DNA from: Candidatus Protoclostridium gallicola
GTDB lineage: Bacteria; Bacillota; Clostridia; Christensenellales; Pumilibacteraceae
Direction: 5' to 3'
NCBI GenBank assembly: GCA_904387375.1
Contig: CAJFLE010000005.1
Span: 1-64,000, forward strand
Length of the DNA: 64,000 bases
Within the stretch, counting starts at the first letter, position 1, and every line of letters begins with the position of its first letter. Of this stretch, positions 1 to 8,747 are shown one piece after another. The notes under the pieces were generated by a model that searched no databases, was not told where the DNA came from, and was given only the letters and a program-made list of their open reading frames with translations. Both the position numbers and the translations under genes were made by a program.

Positions 1-25
1 CCCATTATCGGGGTAAGCCCTAAAA

Positions 26-72
26 ACACAATATCTTGTGGTACAATTTAGTTAAACCACTATATATGTTTA
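26..72. promoter_or_regulatory. Candidate paired NrdR-box operator at the left edge
   Basis: Two 16-bp sites start 31 bp apart, about three helical turns, as is typical of NrdR operators. The first (26-41), ACACAATATCTTGTGG, matches the published consensus acaCwAtATaTwGtgt at 14 of 16 positions. The second (57-72) matches at about 11 and keeps the central TATATAT core. NrdR represses ribonucleotide reductase genes. The likely target is therefore a leftward gene beyond base 1, which I cannot see. The nrdR gene itself lies at 20870-21352. Inference from motif and spacing only. Confidence 0.5.
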
Positions 73-2694
73 CCTCGGACGTTTAATATTTGCTTGCGCG
101 GCGGCAAGGCGGGCCAGAGGAACCCGGAAAGGCGAGCAGGACACGTAATCGAGCCCGACGCCGTGGAAGAACTCCACACTGTACGGGTCGCCGCCGTGTT
201 CGCCGCACACGCCGAGCTTGATGTTCGGGCGGGTGCTTCTGCCCTTTTCCGCGGCTATCTTTATGAGCGCGCCCACGCCGTCCACGTCTATTTTCGCGAA
301 CGGATCGGATTCGTATATCTTCTTGCTGTAGTACTCGGGAAGGAACTTGCCGGCGTCGTCGCGGGAGAAGCCGAAGGTCATCTGCGTGAGGTCGTTGGTG
401 CCGAAGGAGAAGAACTCGGCCTCCTCCGCGATCTTGTCGGCGGTGACCGCCGCGCGGGGAATCTCTATCATCGTGCCGACCATGTATTTCATGTCCGACT
501 TATGTTCGGCGATTATCTTGTCCGCGGTCGTGCAGATAATATTCTTGACGTATTTAAGCTCCTTCACTTCGCCGACGAGCGGCACCATGATCTCGGGCAC
601 TATGTTCCAGCCCTTTTCTTCGCGCACTTCGAGGGCGGCTTCTATGACCGCTCTGGTCTGCATTTCGGCGATTTCGGGATAAGTGACGCTCAGGCGGCAG
701 CCGCGGTGCCCCATCATGGGATTGGCCTCGTGCAGTCCCACTATCGTGGCTTTGAGCTCCTCGAACGGCAGTCCCATGTTCTTGGCCAGCTCGATTATCT
801 CCCAGTCCTCGTGAGGCACGAACTCGTGAAGAGGCGGATCGAGGAAACGCACGGTCATCGGCCTGCCTTCGAGGGCGATATACATCGCCTTGAAGTCGCC
901 CTTCTGCATGGGCAGCAGTTTGTCGAGAGCGCGCTTGCGTTCGGCGGGCGTCTTGGACACTATCATTTCGCGTATGGCGGGAATGCGCGCGGGATCGAAG
1001 AACATGTGCTCGGTGCGGCACAGTCCTATTCCCTCGGCTCCGAACCTGACGGCCTGAGCGGCGTCGCGCGGCGTGTCGGCGTTGGTGCGCACGTGCAGCG
1101 CGCGGTACTTGTCCGCCCAGCCCATGAGCGTACCGAAGTCGCCGGTGACCTCGGCGGGTTCGGTGGGTATTTTCTGAGTATAGATATTGCCCGTCGTGCC
1201 GTCCAGGCTGAGCCAGTCGTCCGGCCCGTAAGTCTTGCCGGCGAGCGTTATCTTTTTATTCTCTTCGTCCACCGCAAGATCGGAGCAGCCGGACACGCAG
1301 CATACGCCCATGCCCCTCGCGACGACGGCCGCGTGGCTGGTCATGCCGCCGCGCGCCGTGAGTATGCCCTCGCTCGCGTTCATGCCCTCGATGTCCTCGG
1401 GGCTGGTTTCGAGACGGACGAGCACTACTTTCTCGCCCTTTCCCGCGCGTTCGACGGCTTCCTCGGCGGTGAACGCTATTTTGCCGCAGGCGGCGCCCGG
1501 CGACGCTGGCAGACCGAAAGACGCGGGATGAGATTCGCTCAGCGCCTTGGCGTTGAACTGCGGGTGAAGCAGCGTGTCGAGCTGTTTTGGCTCTATCATG
1601 CACACCGCTTTCTTTTCGTCTATCATGCCCTCGCGCACGAGGTCGACGGCTATTTTGAGCGCGGCCTGCGCCGTGCGCTTGCCGTTGCGCGTCTGCAGCA
1701 TATAGAGTTTGCCTTCCTCGATGGTGAACTCCATGTCCTGCATGTCGCGGTAATGATCTTCCAGCCGGCGCGTTATGTCCACGAACTCGTTATACAGCTT
1801 TTCGTTCTGCTGTTTAAGCTCGTTGATATGCTTGGGCGTGCGTATGCCGGCGACGACGTCCTCGCCCTGCGCGTTCATGAGATACTCGCCGAACAGGCCT
1901 TTTTCGCCTGTCGCGGGGTTGCGGGTGAACGCGACGCCGGTACCCGAGGTTTCGCCTTTGTTGCCGAACACCATGCACTGTATGTTGACTGCGGTGCCCC
2001 AGTCGTACGGAATGTCGTTCATGCGGCGGTAGACGTTCGCGCGCGGGTTGTCCCAGCTGCGGAACACCGCTTTTGTAGCCTCGATGAGCTGCACTTTGGG
2101 ATCCTGCGGGAACTCCTCGCCCTGATTCTTTTTATAGTTGTCCTTGAACAGCTTCACGATGTCTTTGAGATCGTCCGCAGTCAGTTCGGGATCCGATTTG
2201 TATCCCTTCTTCGTCTTGATGTCGTCGAGTATGCGCTCGTATACGGACTTGTCCTGCTCCATGACGACGTCAGAGAACATCTGTATGAAGCGGCGGTACG
2301 AGTCGTATGCGAACCGCGGGTTGTCAGTCTTTTTCGCCAGCCCTTCCACCGACCTGTCGTTGAGGCCGAGGTTGAGGATGGTATCCATCATGCCGGGCAT
2401 GGACGCTCGCGCGCCGCTTCTGACCGATACGAGCAGCGGATCCTTTTCGTCGCCCAGTTTTTTGCCCATGCGCTTTTCCAGCTTTGCGAGCGCGTCGAAT
2501 ATCTGCTTTTCTATATCCGGCGCAATCTTTCTGCCGTCGTCGTAATACCTCGTGCAGGCTTCCGTCGACACCGTGAAGCCGGGCGGCACCGGCATTCCCA
2601 GTCCGGTCATCTCGGCAAGGTTGGCGCCCTTGCCGCCGAGCAGCTCGCGCATGCTCCCGTTTCCCTCTTCGAATGCGAAAACGTATTTTTTCAC
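70..2694 (-). CDS. ppdK: Pyruvate, phosphate dikinase
   Basis: This cytosolic enzyme interconverts pyruvate + ATP + Pi and PEP + AMP + PPi, linking glycolysis and gluconeogenesis in anaerobes. The 874 residues are the usual length. The N-terminal nucleotide-grasp domain begins with GGKGANLAEM (20-29). The swivelling phosphohistidine domain carries GGMTSHAAV with catalytic His454. The C-terminal PEP/pyruvate TIM barrel ends with the CGEHGGDP motif near residue 830. The start is GTG at 2692-2694, behind an AAGGAG Shine-Dalgarno site. It is transcribed alone from a strong promoter and its leader contains a hairpin at 2720-2744. No terminator is visible before base 70. Confidence 0.97.
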   Translation of the reverse strand: MKKYVFAFEEGNGSMRELLGGKGANLAEMTGLGMPVPPGFTVSTEACTRYYDDGRKIAPDIEKQIFDALAKLEKRMGKKLGDEKDPLLVSVRSGARASMPGMMDTILNLGLNDRSVEGLAKKTDNPRFAYDSYRRFIQMFSDVVMEQDKSVYERILDDIKTKKGYKSDPELTADDLKDIVKLFKDNYKKNQGEEFPQDPKVQLIEATKAVFRSWDNPRANVYRRMNDIPYDWGTAVNIQCMVFGNKGETSGTGVAFTRNPATGEKGLFGEYLMNAQGEDVVAGIRTPKHINELKQQNEKLYNEFVDITRRLEDHYRDMQDMEFTIEEGKLYMLQTRNGKRTAQAALKIAVDLVREGMIDEKKAVCMIEPKQLDTLLHPQFNAKALSESHPASFGLPASPGAACGKIAFTAEEAVERAGKGEKVVLVRLETSPEDIEGMNASEGILTARGGMTSHAAVVARGMGVCCVSGCSDLAVDEENKKITLAGKTYGPDDWLSLDGTTGNIYTQKIPTEPAEVTGDFGTLMGWADKYRALHVRTNADTPRDAAQAVRFGAEGIGLCRTEHMFFDPARIPAIREMIVSKTPAERKRALDKLLPMQKGDFKAMYIALEGRPMTVRFLDPPLHEFVPHEDWEIIELAKNMGLPFEELKATIVGLHEANPMMGHRGCRLSVTYPEIAEMQTRAVIEAALEVREEKGWNIVPEIMVPLVGEVKELKYVKNIICTTADKIIAEHKSDMKYMVGTMIEIPRAAVTADKIAEEAEFFSFGTNDLTQMTFGFSRDDAGKFLPEYYSKKIYESDPFAKIDVDGVGALIKIAAEKGRSTRPNIKLGVCGEHGGDPYSVEFFHGVGLDYVSCSPFRVPLARLAAAQANIKRPR

Positions 2695-2719
2695 CCCTTG
2701 TCTCCTTTTTGCATGTATT

Positions 2720-2744
2720 ATCCGCGCAGAGGCGCCGCGCGGAT
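2720..2744 (-). other. Hairpin in the ppdK 5' leader
   Basis: On the minus strand ATCCGCGC pairs with GCGCGGAT across a nine-base loop, about 25 bases upstream of the GTG start. No U tract follows, so it is not a terminator. It may stabilise the mRNA; no function can be assigned. Confidence 0.4.
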
Positions 2745-2761
2745 TCGTTTATTATGATATC

Positions 2762-2790
2762 ATTATATCATCAAACGGCTGCGAAATCAA
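2762..2790 (-). promoter_or_regulatory. Housekeeping promoter of ppdK
   Basis: TTGATT (2785-2790), a 17-base spacer and TATAAT (2762-2767) form a near-consensus vegetative promoter. Predicted transcription starts near 2755, giving a leader of about 60 bases. Confidence 0.75.
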
Positions 2791-2842
2791 TACCTTTTGG
2801 AAAAATTTTCCTGCCGAGGCGCAAAAAATATCTCAAACGATG

Positions 2843-2882
2843 TAAAAAAGACAAAACCGTCCCGTCCGGCAGTCTTGTCTTT
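2843..2882 (-). terminator. Intrinsic terminator of the yqfC-recO operon
   Basis: Directly after the recO stop, AAAGACAAGACTG pairs with CGGTTTTGTCTTT (13 pairs including wobbles, ten-base loop), followed by a T run. It closes the operon before the ppdK promoter. Confidence 0.8.
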
Positions 2883-3469
2883 TACAGCAGCGCCGCGGAT
2901 CTGATGCGGCACACGTATTTGTTTTCGAACAGCCTTATGTATTTTTTCAGGCGCGGAAGCGCTGAATCCCCGAGCGAGGTCTGCTCTTCGGGCGGCACGT
3001 CGTAATCCGCGTCCGCGGGCGAAGGAGAAACGAAGCCGCCGCTTTTCAGCAGGCCGAACACGAAGTTCAGGCACAGCGAGTACGGTCCGACGTCCGAATA
3101 GATAAGCATTTTAAGCGTCGTGAGCAGGCGCAGGAATACGTCGGTCGCGGCGCTCTCCCCCGCGGCTTCCGCCGCCGCTTCCATCATGACCGAACCGGCG
3201 AGGTAAGCGTCCGGAGAGCGGGTCACTCCGAACAGGCTCTCTATGGGAGAAGCGGTCTTGACGGTATAATACGCGCCGCGCTTCATGAGCGAGTATTCGC
3301 AGAACGCAAAAGGCATAGCCGCGAATTTCAGCTTTGCCTTTTCCTTTTTGACCCCGCGCATGACGGCGCGGATCACGCCGCGGTCGGGAGTCAGTATGCG
3401 TACGATACGGTCGGCCTCGCGGTAATCTTCCGCGCCCACGACCACGCCGCTCACGTTAAGTTCTTCCAT
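2882..3469 (-). CDS. recO: DNA repair protein RecO (short form)
   Basis: RecO anneals single-stranded DNA and, with RecR, loads RecA in the RecF pathway. The N-terminal OB fold is clear (GVVVGAEDYREADRIV near residue 6, then LTPDRG). At 195 residues it is shorter than the usual 240-260. The C-terminal zinc-finger cysteine pairs found in many RecO proteins are absent: the segment after GLLKSGGF, where they would lie, reads SPSPADADYD. It is the last gene of the operon and its start overlaps the end of the yqzL-like gene by 14 bases. The identity rests on the N-terminal fold plus the era-yqzL-recO order. Confidence 0.9.
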   Translation of the reverse strand: MEELNVSGVVVGAEDYREADRIVRILTPDRGVIRAVMRGVKKEKAKLKFAAMPFAFCEYSLMKRGAYYTVKTASPIESLFGVTRSPDAYLAGSVMMEAAAEAAGESAATDVFLRLLTTLKMLIYSDVGPYSLCLNFVFGLLKSGGFVSPSPADADYDVPPEEQTSLGDSALPRLKKYIRLFENKYVCRIRSAALL

Positions 3470-3569
3470 TTCGCTCTCCGAGCATCTTTTTATAAAGAAG
3501 CCAGTAACCTATCTTTCCGCTCTCGCGGAACAGTCCGTAACATACATCGGCAACGCGCCTGTCGTCCAT
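3456..3569 (-). CDS. yqzL: YqzL-like small protein
   Basis: A 37-residue reading frame lies exactly between era and recO, where Bacillus carries yqzL. Its core, LFRESGKIGYWLLYKKM, follows the YqzL pattern of an aromatic/leucine segment, a short glycine turn, then YLLYK. The function of the family is unknown. Its 3' end overlaps the recO start by 14 bases, which suggests coupled translation. It begins 39 bases after the era stop. It is too short for routine ORF thresholds; position and pattern are the evidence. Confidence 0.7.
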   Translation of the reverse strand: MDDRRVADVCYGLFRESGKIGYWLLYKKMLGERNGRT

Positions 3570-3608
3570 AAACGCCTCCCGATGCAGTATGCGCAAGCGA
3601 CGGCGGTT

Positions 3609-4508
3609 TTAACCCTCGTAGCCGAGATCGCGCAAATAGTTGCGCTTGTTGCGCCAGTCTTCGCGCACCTTGACGAAGAGTTTGAGATATACGCTTTTGC
3701 CGGTGCGGTCTTCCAGACCTTTGCGCGCGCTCTCGCCTATGCGCTTTATCATGCGGCCGCCCTCGCCGATGACGATCAGCTTATGCCCTTCCTTTTCGCA
3801 GACGATGTCCGCCTCGATGTATACGCTTTCCTTTTTGTCCTCGTATTTGTTGATGACGATGCCTATGCCGTGCGGAATTTCGTCGCGGAGCAGCAGCAGC
3901 GTTTTTTCGCGGATTATCTCGCCTGCGACGAAGCGCATGGAGCGGTCTGTCAGATCGCCGGACGGATAGTACATGATTTCGTCGGTCAGTTCGGACGCGA
4001 GCATGTCGCGCAGTTTGTCGATGTTCGTGCCGTCGGCGCACGACGTGGGCACGATCTCCTTTATGGCCGCGCGGCAGGGCGCCGCCGAGGTGAGCGGCGA
4101 CAGTCTGGACAGTATGGGATATACGCGGCCGTAGCCCGCTTCGTCCGTCTTGTTGACGACGACGTACGTCGTGATGCCGAGTTTAAGTTTGTTTTCCACA
4201 AAGGTCAGATCGGCGTCGGTAAAGCGGCGGGACCCGTCTATGACTATAACGAGCACGTCCACGTCGCGTGAAGCCGCGTCCGTTTCGCGGCTCATGTACT
4301 TGCCCAGCTCCGTCTTGGGAGTGAGCAGTCCGGGCGTGTCCACGAACACCATCTGATATTCGTCCGTCGTGAGTATACCGCGCACCGCGTCGCGCGTAGT
4401 CTGAGGCTTAGGCGTGACTATGGATATCTTTTCGCCTATCAGCCTGTTCATGAGGCTGCTTTTGCCCACGTTGGGTTTGCCTATTATTCCTATGAATCCC
4501 GATCTCAT
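3609..4508 (-). CDS. era: GTPase Era
   Basis: Era binds the 3' end of 16S rRNA and checks small-subunit maturation. The GTPase domain shows GKPNVGKS (10-17), DTPG (57-60) and NKTD (119-122). The C-terminal KH domain is recognisable from EGHKLIVIGEGG. At 299 residues it is standard length. Its ATG overlaps the ybeY stop by four bases (ATGA), and ybeY also acts in 16S rRNA maturation, so the two are probably translationally coupled. Confidence 0.98.
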   Translation of the reverse strand: MRSGFIGIIGKPNVGKSSLMNRLIGEKISIVTPKPQTTRDAVRGILTTDEYQMVFVDTPGLLTPKTELGKYMSRETDAASRDVDVLVIVIDGSRRFTDADLTFVENKLKLGITTYVVVNKTDEAGYGRVYPILSRLSPLTSAAPCRAAIKEIVPTSCADGTNIDKLRDMLASELTDEIMYYPSGDLTDRSMRFVAGEIIREKTLLLLRDEIPHGIGIVINKYEDKKESVYIEADIVCEKEGHKLIVIGEGGRMIKRIGESARKGLEDRTGKSVYLKLFVKVREDWRNKRNYLRDLGYEG

Positions 4509-4960
4509 CTCGTTATACCTATGGCGGAAAGCACGCGCTCTTCCGCTTCGCGCATCACGCGCCTCTCCTCTTCTTCGATATGGTCGTATCCGAGCAGATG
4601 CAGCAGACCGTGTGTGAACAGATACGTCTCCTCCCTCTCCGCCGAATGGCCGTACTCCGCGGCCTGACGCTCAGCCACGGCGCGGCAGATGACCACCGAG
4701 CCGAGGAACACTCTGCCCTCGCCGTCCCCGTCAAAAGGATAATTGTCGGCAGTCAGCGGCATGATTTCGGTCAGCGCGGGATAACTCAGCACGTCGGTAA
4801 CCTTGTCAACGCCCCGCGTTCCCGCGTTCAGTTCCCGTATTTCCTCTTCGTCCGCGAATACCACCTCGGCGCTCGCTTCGCCCGAAAGCGACAGCGCGCG
4901 GAAAGTTTCGGCGGCGGCAGCGGCCATTTCTTCGGTGTACTCGCCCGTCAGCGTTATCAT
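4505..4960 (-). CDS. ybeY: Endoribonuclease YbeY
   Basis: YbeY is a zinc-dependent endoribonuclease for 16S rRNA 3' maturation and ribosome quality control. The metal motif HGLLHLLGYDH gives His117, His121 and His127. At 151 residues it is standard. The start is the ATG at 4958-4960, with a GGAGGCGAAAAGGA Shine-Dalgarno region that lies inside the end of pgpH. A longer in-frame extension to 5065 is open but falls inside pgpH and is not expected to be used. It overlaps both neighbours by four bases. Confidence 0.96.
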   Translation of the reverse strand: MITLTGEYTEEMAAAAAETFRALSLSGEASAEVVFADEEEIRELNAGTRGVDKVTDVLSYPALTEIMPLTADNYPFDGDGEGRVFLGSVVICRAVAERQAAEYGHSAEREETYLFTHGLLHLLGYDHIEEEERRVMREAEERVLSAIGITR

Positions 4961-6426
4961 TCCTTTTCGCCTCCGGGATATTTTACGCGCTTGTGGAACA
5001 GTCCGCCGTACGCGTTTATTATCGTTTTCCTTATTATGTCCATATCCAGCAGGGACAGCTTGCACCTGTCGAACTGGCCGAGCTTTATGCGCGTCTCTAT
5101 TATGGAGCGAAGCAGTTTGTCCACGCGCTCGCCGTCCGGCTTGTCCATGGCGCGTATCGCCGCCTCGCTGCTGTCGCAGATCATTATTATGCCCGCGATC
5201 TTGGTCGTAGGCGTTTCGCCGTGATAGCTGTAATCGGCGACGTCCACCTCGCCGTCCGTCAGCTTTTTTGCGCGCTCGTAGAACACCGTTATAGGCATGG
5301 TGCCGTGGTGCTCTATCGCCACGCGCGCGATCTCTTCGGGCAGGCGGTAGGCTTTGAGCAGCTTATAACCGTCGGTGGTGTGGCTGCGTATGATTTCCGC
5401 GCTCACCTCGGGCAGAATATCGTCGTGAGGGTTATACCCGGCCTGGTTCTCCGCGAAATACGAGGGATTAGCGAGTTTGCCGACGTCGTGATAGTATGCG
5501 GCGGCGCGCGCGAGATACGGATCCTCGCCTATCGCAGACGCGCACGTTTCCGCAAGGTTTGCCACCGCCAGGCTGTGGTTGTACGTGCCCGCGGCCTCTG
5601 TTGCGAGACGGCGCAGCAGCGGACGGCGAGAATCGGTCAGTTCGGACAGTCTGCTGTCCGTAATGAGATTGAACGCGCTTTCCACTATGGGGTTTACGAT
5701 CTGAGAAACGACGAGCGGCACGGCGCCGGAAATAAACAGCAGCCAGAAGTTGCCGAGCACGTGATCGCGCTCGCTGTGAACGAGCGCCATGAGTACGAAT
5801 ATCGCAACCGAGCCGAGCATTATGCATACGCCCGCCATAAGATAATTCAGACGTTTGGTCTTGTCGCGGATCACGAGCGGTATCACCGCCCCCGCGCCTA
5901 TGTTTATTACGGTGATGCTGGAAAGCAGCCAGAGGTACAGACCGCTCCCGCCGCCTATTCCCATAAATACTTCGCCGTCCGTCATGACCGATTCGACAAC
6001 GAGCGCCCAGAATATCATGAGCGCCTCGACCATATTGAATATGAACGCGTCCTGCTTCTGGCGCGACAGCTGCACGATCATCATCGCGGTCATGCCGGGC
6101 GCGATGAGCAGAGGCGACAGTATGCTGAGATACAGATGCGCCACGAATGTCAGCGTAACTACGCTTAAAAACGCTATATAATACCGCGGATGCGCGATTA
6201 TATAAGTCCGCGAAACCATCGCGAACAACAACACCCCGCCCATGAACACCGCAACGGATATGACGAGCGTCAGCATGCAGAACCATATCCCGGCGGTGAC
6301 AGGGTCGCCGATGACGTAATATTTAATTATACACGCCCACACGACGATAAGGCCGCACAGCACCGTTGCCGCGACCGCTTCGAGCAGCTGCTTCGTCGTA
6401 TATTTGCGTATGCCGTCCGGTTTCAT
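4957..6426 (-). CDS. pgpH: PgpH-type HD phosphodiesterase, short form
   Basis: PgpH (YqfF) degrades the second messenger c-di-AMP at the membrane. This 489-residue protein has an N-terminal membrane region of about seven hydrophobic helices (20-250) and a C-terminal HD domain with His284, the HD pair at 313-314 (YYHDVGK) and a later EHHGT motif. Bacillus and Listeria homologues are about 700 residues and carry an extracytoplasmic 7TMR-HDED sensor domain after the first helix. That domain is missing here, yet the start is fixed by the ATGA overlap with phoH. The enzyme therefore looks intact catalytically but without its external sensor. Confidence 0.9.
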   Translation of the reverse strand: MKPDGIRKYTTKQLLEAVAATVLCGLIVVWACIIKYYVIGDPVTAGIWFCMLTLVISVAVFMGGVLLFAMVSRTYIIAHPRYYIAFLSVVTLTFVAHLYLSILSPLLIAPGMTAMMIVQLSRQKQDAFIFNMVEALMIFWALVVESVMTDGEVFMGIGGGSGLYLWLLSSITVINIGAGAVIPLVIRDKTKRLNYLMAGVCIMLGSVAIFVLMALVHSERDHVLGNFWLLFISGAVPLVVSQIVNPIVESAFNLITDSRLSELTDSRRPLLRRLATEAAGTYNHSLAVANLAETCASAIGEDPYLARAAAYYHDVGKLANPSYFAENQAGYNPHDDILPEVSAEIIRSHTTDGYKLLKAYRLPEEIARVAIEHHGTMPITVFYERAKKLTDGEVDVADYSYHGETPTTKIAGIIMICDSSEAAIRAMDKPDGERVDKLLRSIIETRIKLGQFDRCKLSLLDMDIIRKTIINAYGGLFHKRVKYPGGEKE

Positions 6427-7379
6427 GACTTGTCCGCCTTTTCGTACGCCTTTATGATTTTCTGGACGAGTTCGTGGCGCACCACGTCCCTGTCCGTCAG
6501 ACGGCATATCGCAATGCCGTCTATGCCGCCGAGTATAGCCACGGCCTGTTTCAGTCCGCTGCGTCCTCCCTGCGGCAGGTCTATCTGCGTTATGTCGCCC
6601 GTGACGACGACCTTGCTGCCGTCGCCCATACGGGTCAGGAACATTTTCATCTGCTCTTCCGTCGTGTTCTGCGCTTCGTCGAGAATGATAAACGCGCGCG
6701 AAAGCGTACGGCCGCGCATGTATGCGAGCGGCGCTATCTCTATTATGCCCCGTTCTATGAGGTCGGAATAGTTGACGACGCCGAACATTTCTTCCAGCGC
6801 GTCGTACAGCGGGCGGAGATACGGATCCACCTTCATCTGCAGGTCGCCGGGCAGAAAGCCGAGTTTCTCTCCCGCCTCTATTGCCGGGCGGGTCAGGATT
6901 ATTCTGTCCACTTCGCCGCGCTTGAATGCGGAAACGGCTATCGCCACGGCAAGATAAGTCTTTCCGGTACCCGCGGGTCCGACTGCAAACGTCAGTGTGT
7001 TTTTGGCGATGGCGCGGCAGTAAGCGCGCTGCGCCAGCGTTTTGCAGATTATTTTTTTGCCCCGCGCCGTGACCGCGACGGTTTCGCGGAACAGGTCGAG
7101 CACCTCGCCGTCGTCGCCTTCCGCGAGCATGTCGGCGCAACGCTCCACCGTCACTTTGTTTACGGTCTGCCCCTGACGTATGAGTTCGGCGAGCACGCGT
7201 ATGAGGCGAGCGCAGAGTCCGACGCTCTCGGCGGCGCCCGTGATTCCGACCCCGCGGTCGGTCGCCGTTATACGCACGCCGAACCGTTTTTCCATTACGG
7301 TCAGGTTGCCGTCCATTGCTCCGGACAGTTTGAAAAATATATCGCTGCTTAATGTGATTTCTTCCGTATCGGACGTCAT
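6423..7379 (-). CDS. phoH: PhoH-family ATPase
   Basis: A cytosolic P-loop ATPase of the PhoH/YbeZ family, thought to act with YbeY in RNA metabolism. Walker A is GPAGTGKT (134-141) and Walker B is ILDEAQNT (ending 239). The 318 residues fit the family. The start at 7377-7379 gives a four-base overlap with yqfD. It keeps the conserved neighbourhood with ybeY two genes downstream. Confidence 0.95.
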   Translation of the reverse strand: MTSDTEEITLSSDIFFKLSGAMDGNLTVMEKRFGVRITATDRGVGITGAAESVGLCARLIRVLAELIRQGQTVNKVTVERCADMLAEGDDGEVLDLFRETVAVTARGKKIICKTLAQRAYCRAIAKNTLTFAVGPAGTGKTYLAVAIAVSAFKRGEVDRIILTRPAIEAGEKLGFLPGDLQMKVDPYLRPLYDALEEMFGVVNYSDLIERGIIEIAPLAYMRGRTLSRAFIILDEAQNTTEEQMKMFLTRMGDGSKVVVTGDITQIDLPQGGRSGLKQAVAILGGIDGIAICRLTDRDVVRHELVQKIIKAYEKADKS

Positions 7380-8455
7380 ATTTCTCCTATGCAGATCTCG
7401 GCGGTAAAGTAGGCTTTGAGCACCGCGACGCCGTTCTGCGACACTATGTCGCGGCGTTCGGAAAACTCCGACCCCAGCAGCGCGGACAGCTCCTCCCTCT
7501 TGCCGAGCATGAAATCTTCTATTGCCTCCGTTTCGGTTTCCGCAAGCGCAAGTTCGCGATAAACGGTGCGCGTGACCGTCACCGGCAGCGGAAACAGCGT
7601 CGCGCTTTCCGTTTCGGCGTCGTAAATTCCGAAGGGGCATTCGCCTCCGCCTATCGTCAGCCCGAACAGCGACAGCGCCGTCGAATCGTATTCGTTGCCG
7701 GTATACGTAAGCGACGACGAGGACGCGAACGGATAAGAATAGCCGAACGTGACCTGCGCGTATACCCTCGCCCGCACCTCCGTTTTTCCGATGACGCTGC
7801 CGTCGGACACGGACAGAATGTCGCCGGATACCAGCGTATCGCCGCGCCTGACGACGTCTCCGGGAGCGACGAGCGGCGTACCGCTTTCCACTACCATGCG
7901 CGTGATCACGCCGTCGAAGGCGGACACGAGCGCTTCTCCGCCGCCGTCCGGGTCTTCAGGCTCGTCAGCGGTCAGCACGTATACTTTGAGCACGCTGCCG
8001 TCCAGCGTAACCGACGCGTCCGTCACGCCCGCGCATTCCCTTACGGCTGACGCCAGCATTCTCTCGTCCACCGCGCCTCGCGGCGTAAACGGAGCGACGC
8101 CGCATTCGCGCACGGCGGCGAGCACGTCCAGCCGCAGAGTGCCGCCCACGCCCTCGACCTCTACGCGCCATACGAAGAAATTCGACGCAAAAACGACGAC
8201 TGCCATAACGGCGGCGGCGACTGCGAGCGGCAGACGGAGCAGCAAAAAGCGCAGTTTTTCCGAAAATACGCTTTTTACCTCGTAATTGTAACACATTGCG
8301 TCCAAAATTGCAACAGCTTTGGACAGGTCTTTTTTGCGTACGGAAAAGACAAGCTTTTCTCCGCTGCTTACGCGGCGCACCGTTACTCCGCCGCCGGAAA
8401 GCGCGCCGAGCAACCGCGCGCGATTCAGCCCCTCGGCCGAAATGACGTACGTCAC
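7376..8455 (-). CDS. yqfD: Sporulation protein YqfD
   Basis: YqfD is a sigma-E-dependent membrane protein needed for efficient sporulation in Bacillus. The 359 residues show an N-terminal cytosolic part, one membrane segment near residues 72-95 and an external C-terminal region. I chose the GTG start at 8453-8455 because it overlaps the yqfC stop in the same four-base pattern (GTGA) used throughout the operon and begins TYVISAEGLN as in homologues. The upstream open frame runs antisense to rdgB and is spurious. Confidence 0.85.
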   Translation of the reverse strand: MTYVISAEGLNRARLLGALSGGGVTVRRVSSGEKLVFSVRKKDLSKAVAILDAMCYNYEVKSVFSEKLRFLLLRLPLAVAAAVMAVVVFASNFFVWRVEVEGVGGTLRLDVLAAVRECGVAPFTPRGAVDERMLASAVRECAGVTDASVTLDGSVLKVYVLTADEPEDPDGGGEALVSAFDGVITRMVVESGTPLVAPGDVVRRGDTLVSGDILSVSDGSVIGKTEVRARVYAQVTFGYSYPFASSSSLTYTGNEYDSTALSLFGLTIGGGECPFGIYDAETESATLFPLPVTVTRTVYRELALAETETEAIEDFMLGKREELSALLGSEFSERRDIVSQNGVAVLKAYFTAEICIGEI

Positions 8456-8703
8456 CGTTCGTATACCCCCGTTATGCGGCCCTTGACTATGACGCTGCCG
8501 CCTTCGAGTTCGTCTATCGTCAGGCCGCCGCCCTCGATGACGAGCAGCTTTTTTCCGACCGCCATTTCTATTTTGTCCGGACCGACGCCGACGATACGTC
8601 TGATGCCTTCGGCGTACGCCGCCTCGCCGCCGAACAGCACGACGCTGTAACCCACCGCGCGGCCGAGCAGCGTCCTGTAACTTATGTCGTCGAAGAAACT
8701 CAT
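8452..8703 (-). CDS. yqfC: Sporulation protein YqfC (YabP/YqfC family)
   Basis: A small 83-residue YabP/YqfC-family protein, always found next to yqfD and required in the mother cell. The sequence is rich in short beta-strand patterns (KKLLVIEGGGLTI, GSVIVKGRI). The ATG at 8701-8703 has no Shine-Dalgarno sequence, and a sigma-E-like -10 element ends only five bases upstream, so the mRNA may be leaderless. It heads the era/recO operon. Confidence 0.8.
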   Translation of the reverse strand: MSFFDDISYRTLLGRAVGYSVVLFGGEAAYAEGIRRIVGVGPDKIEMAVGKKLLVIEGGGLTIDELEGGSVIVKGRITGVYER

Positions 8704-8708
8704 ATAAT

Positions 8709-8737
8709 AATGTATGCCGGCCGGCGGAAAAATAGCC
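8709..8737 (-). promoter_or_regulatory. Candidate sigma-E promoter of yqfC-yqfD
   Basis: The -10 element CATACATT (8709-8716) matches the sigma-E consensus CATACAHT perfectly. After a 14-base spacer the -35 element GGCTATT (8731-8737) retains the TATT of KMATATT. yqfC is a known sigma-E gene in Bacillus. Only five bases separate the -10 from the ATG. Confidence 0.6.
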
Positions 8738-8747
8738 TGCGTTTCGT

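Noticed and set aside
94..2757. Very long open frame antisense to ppdK
   Set aside because: It mirrors the codon structure of ppdK, a known effect in GC-rich DNA, and its sequence is Arg/His-rich without recognisable domains.
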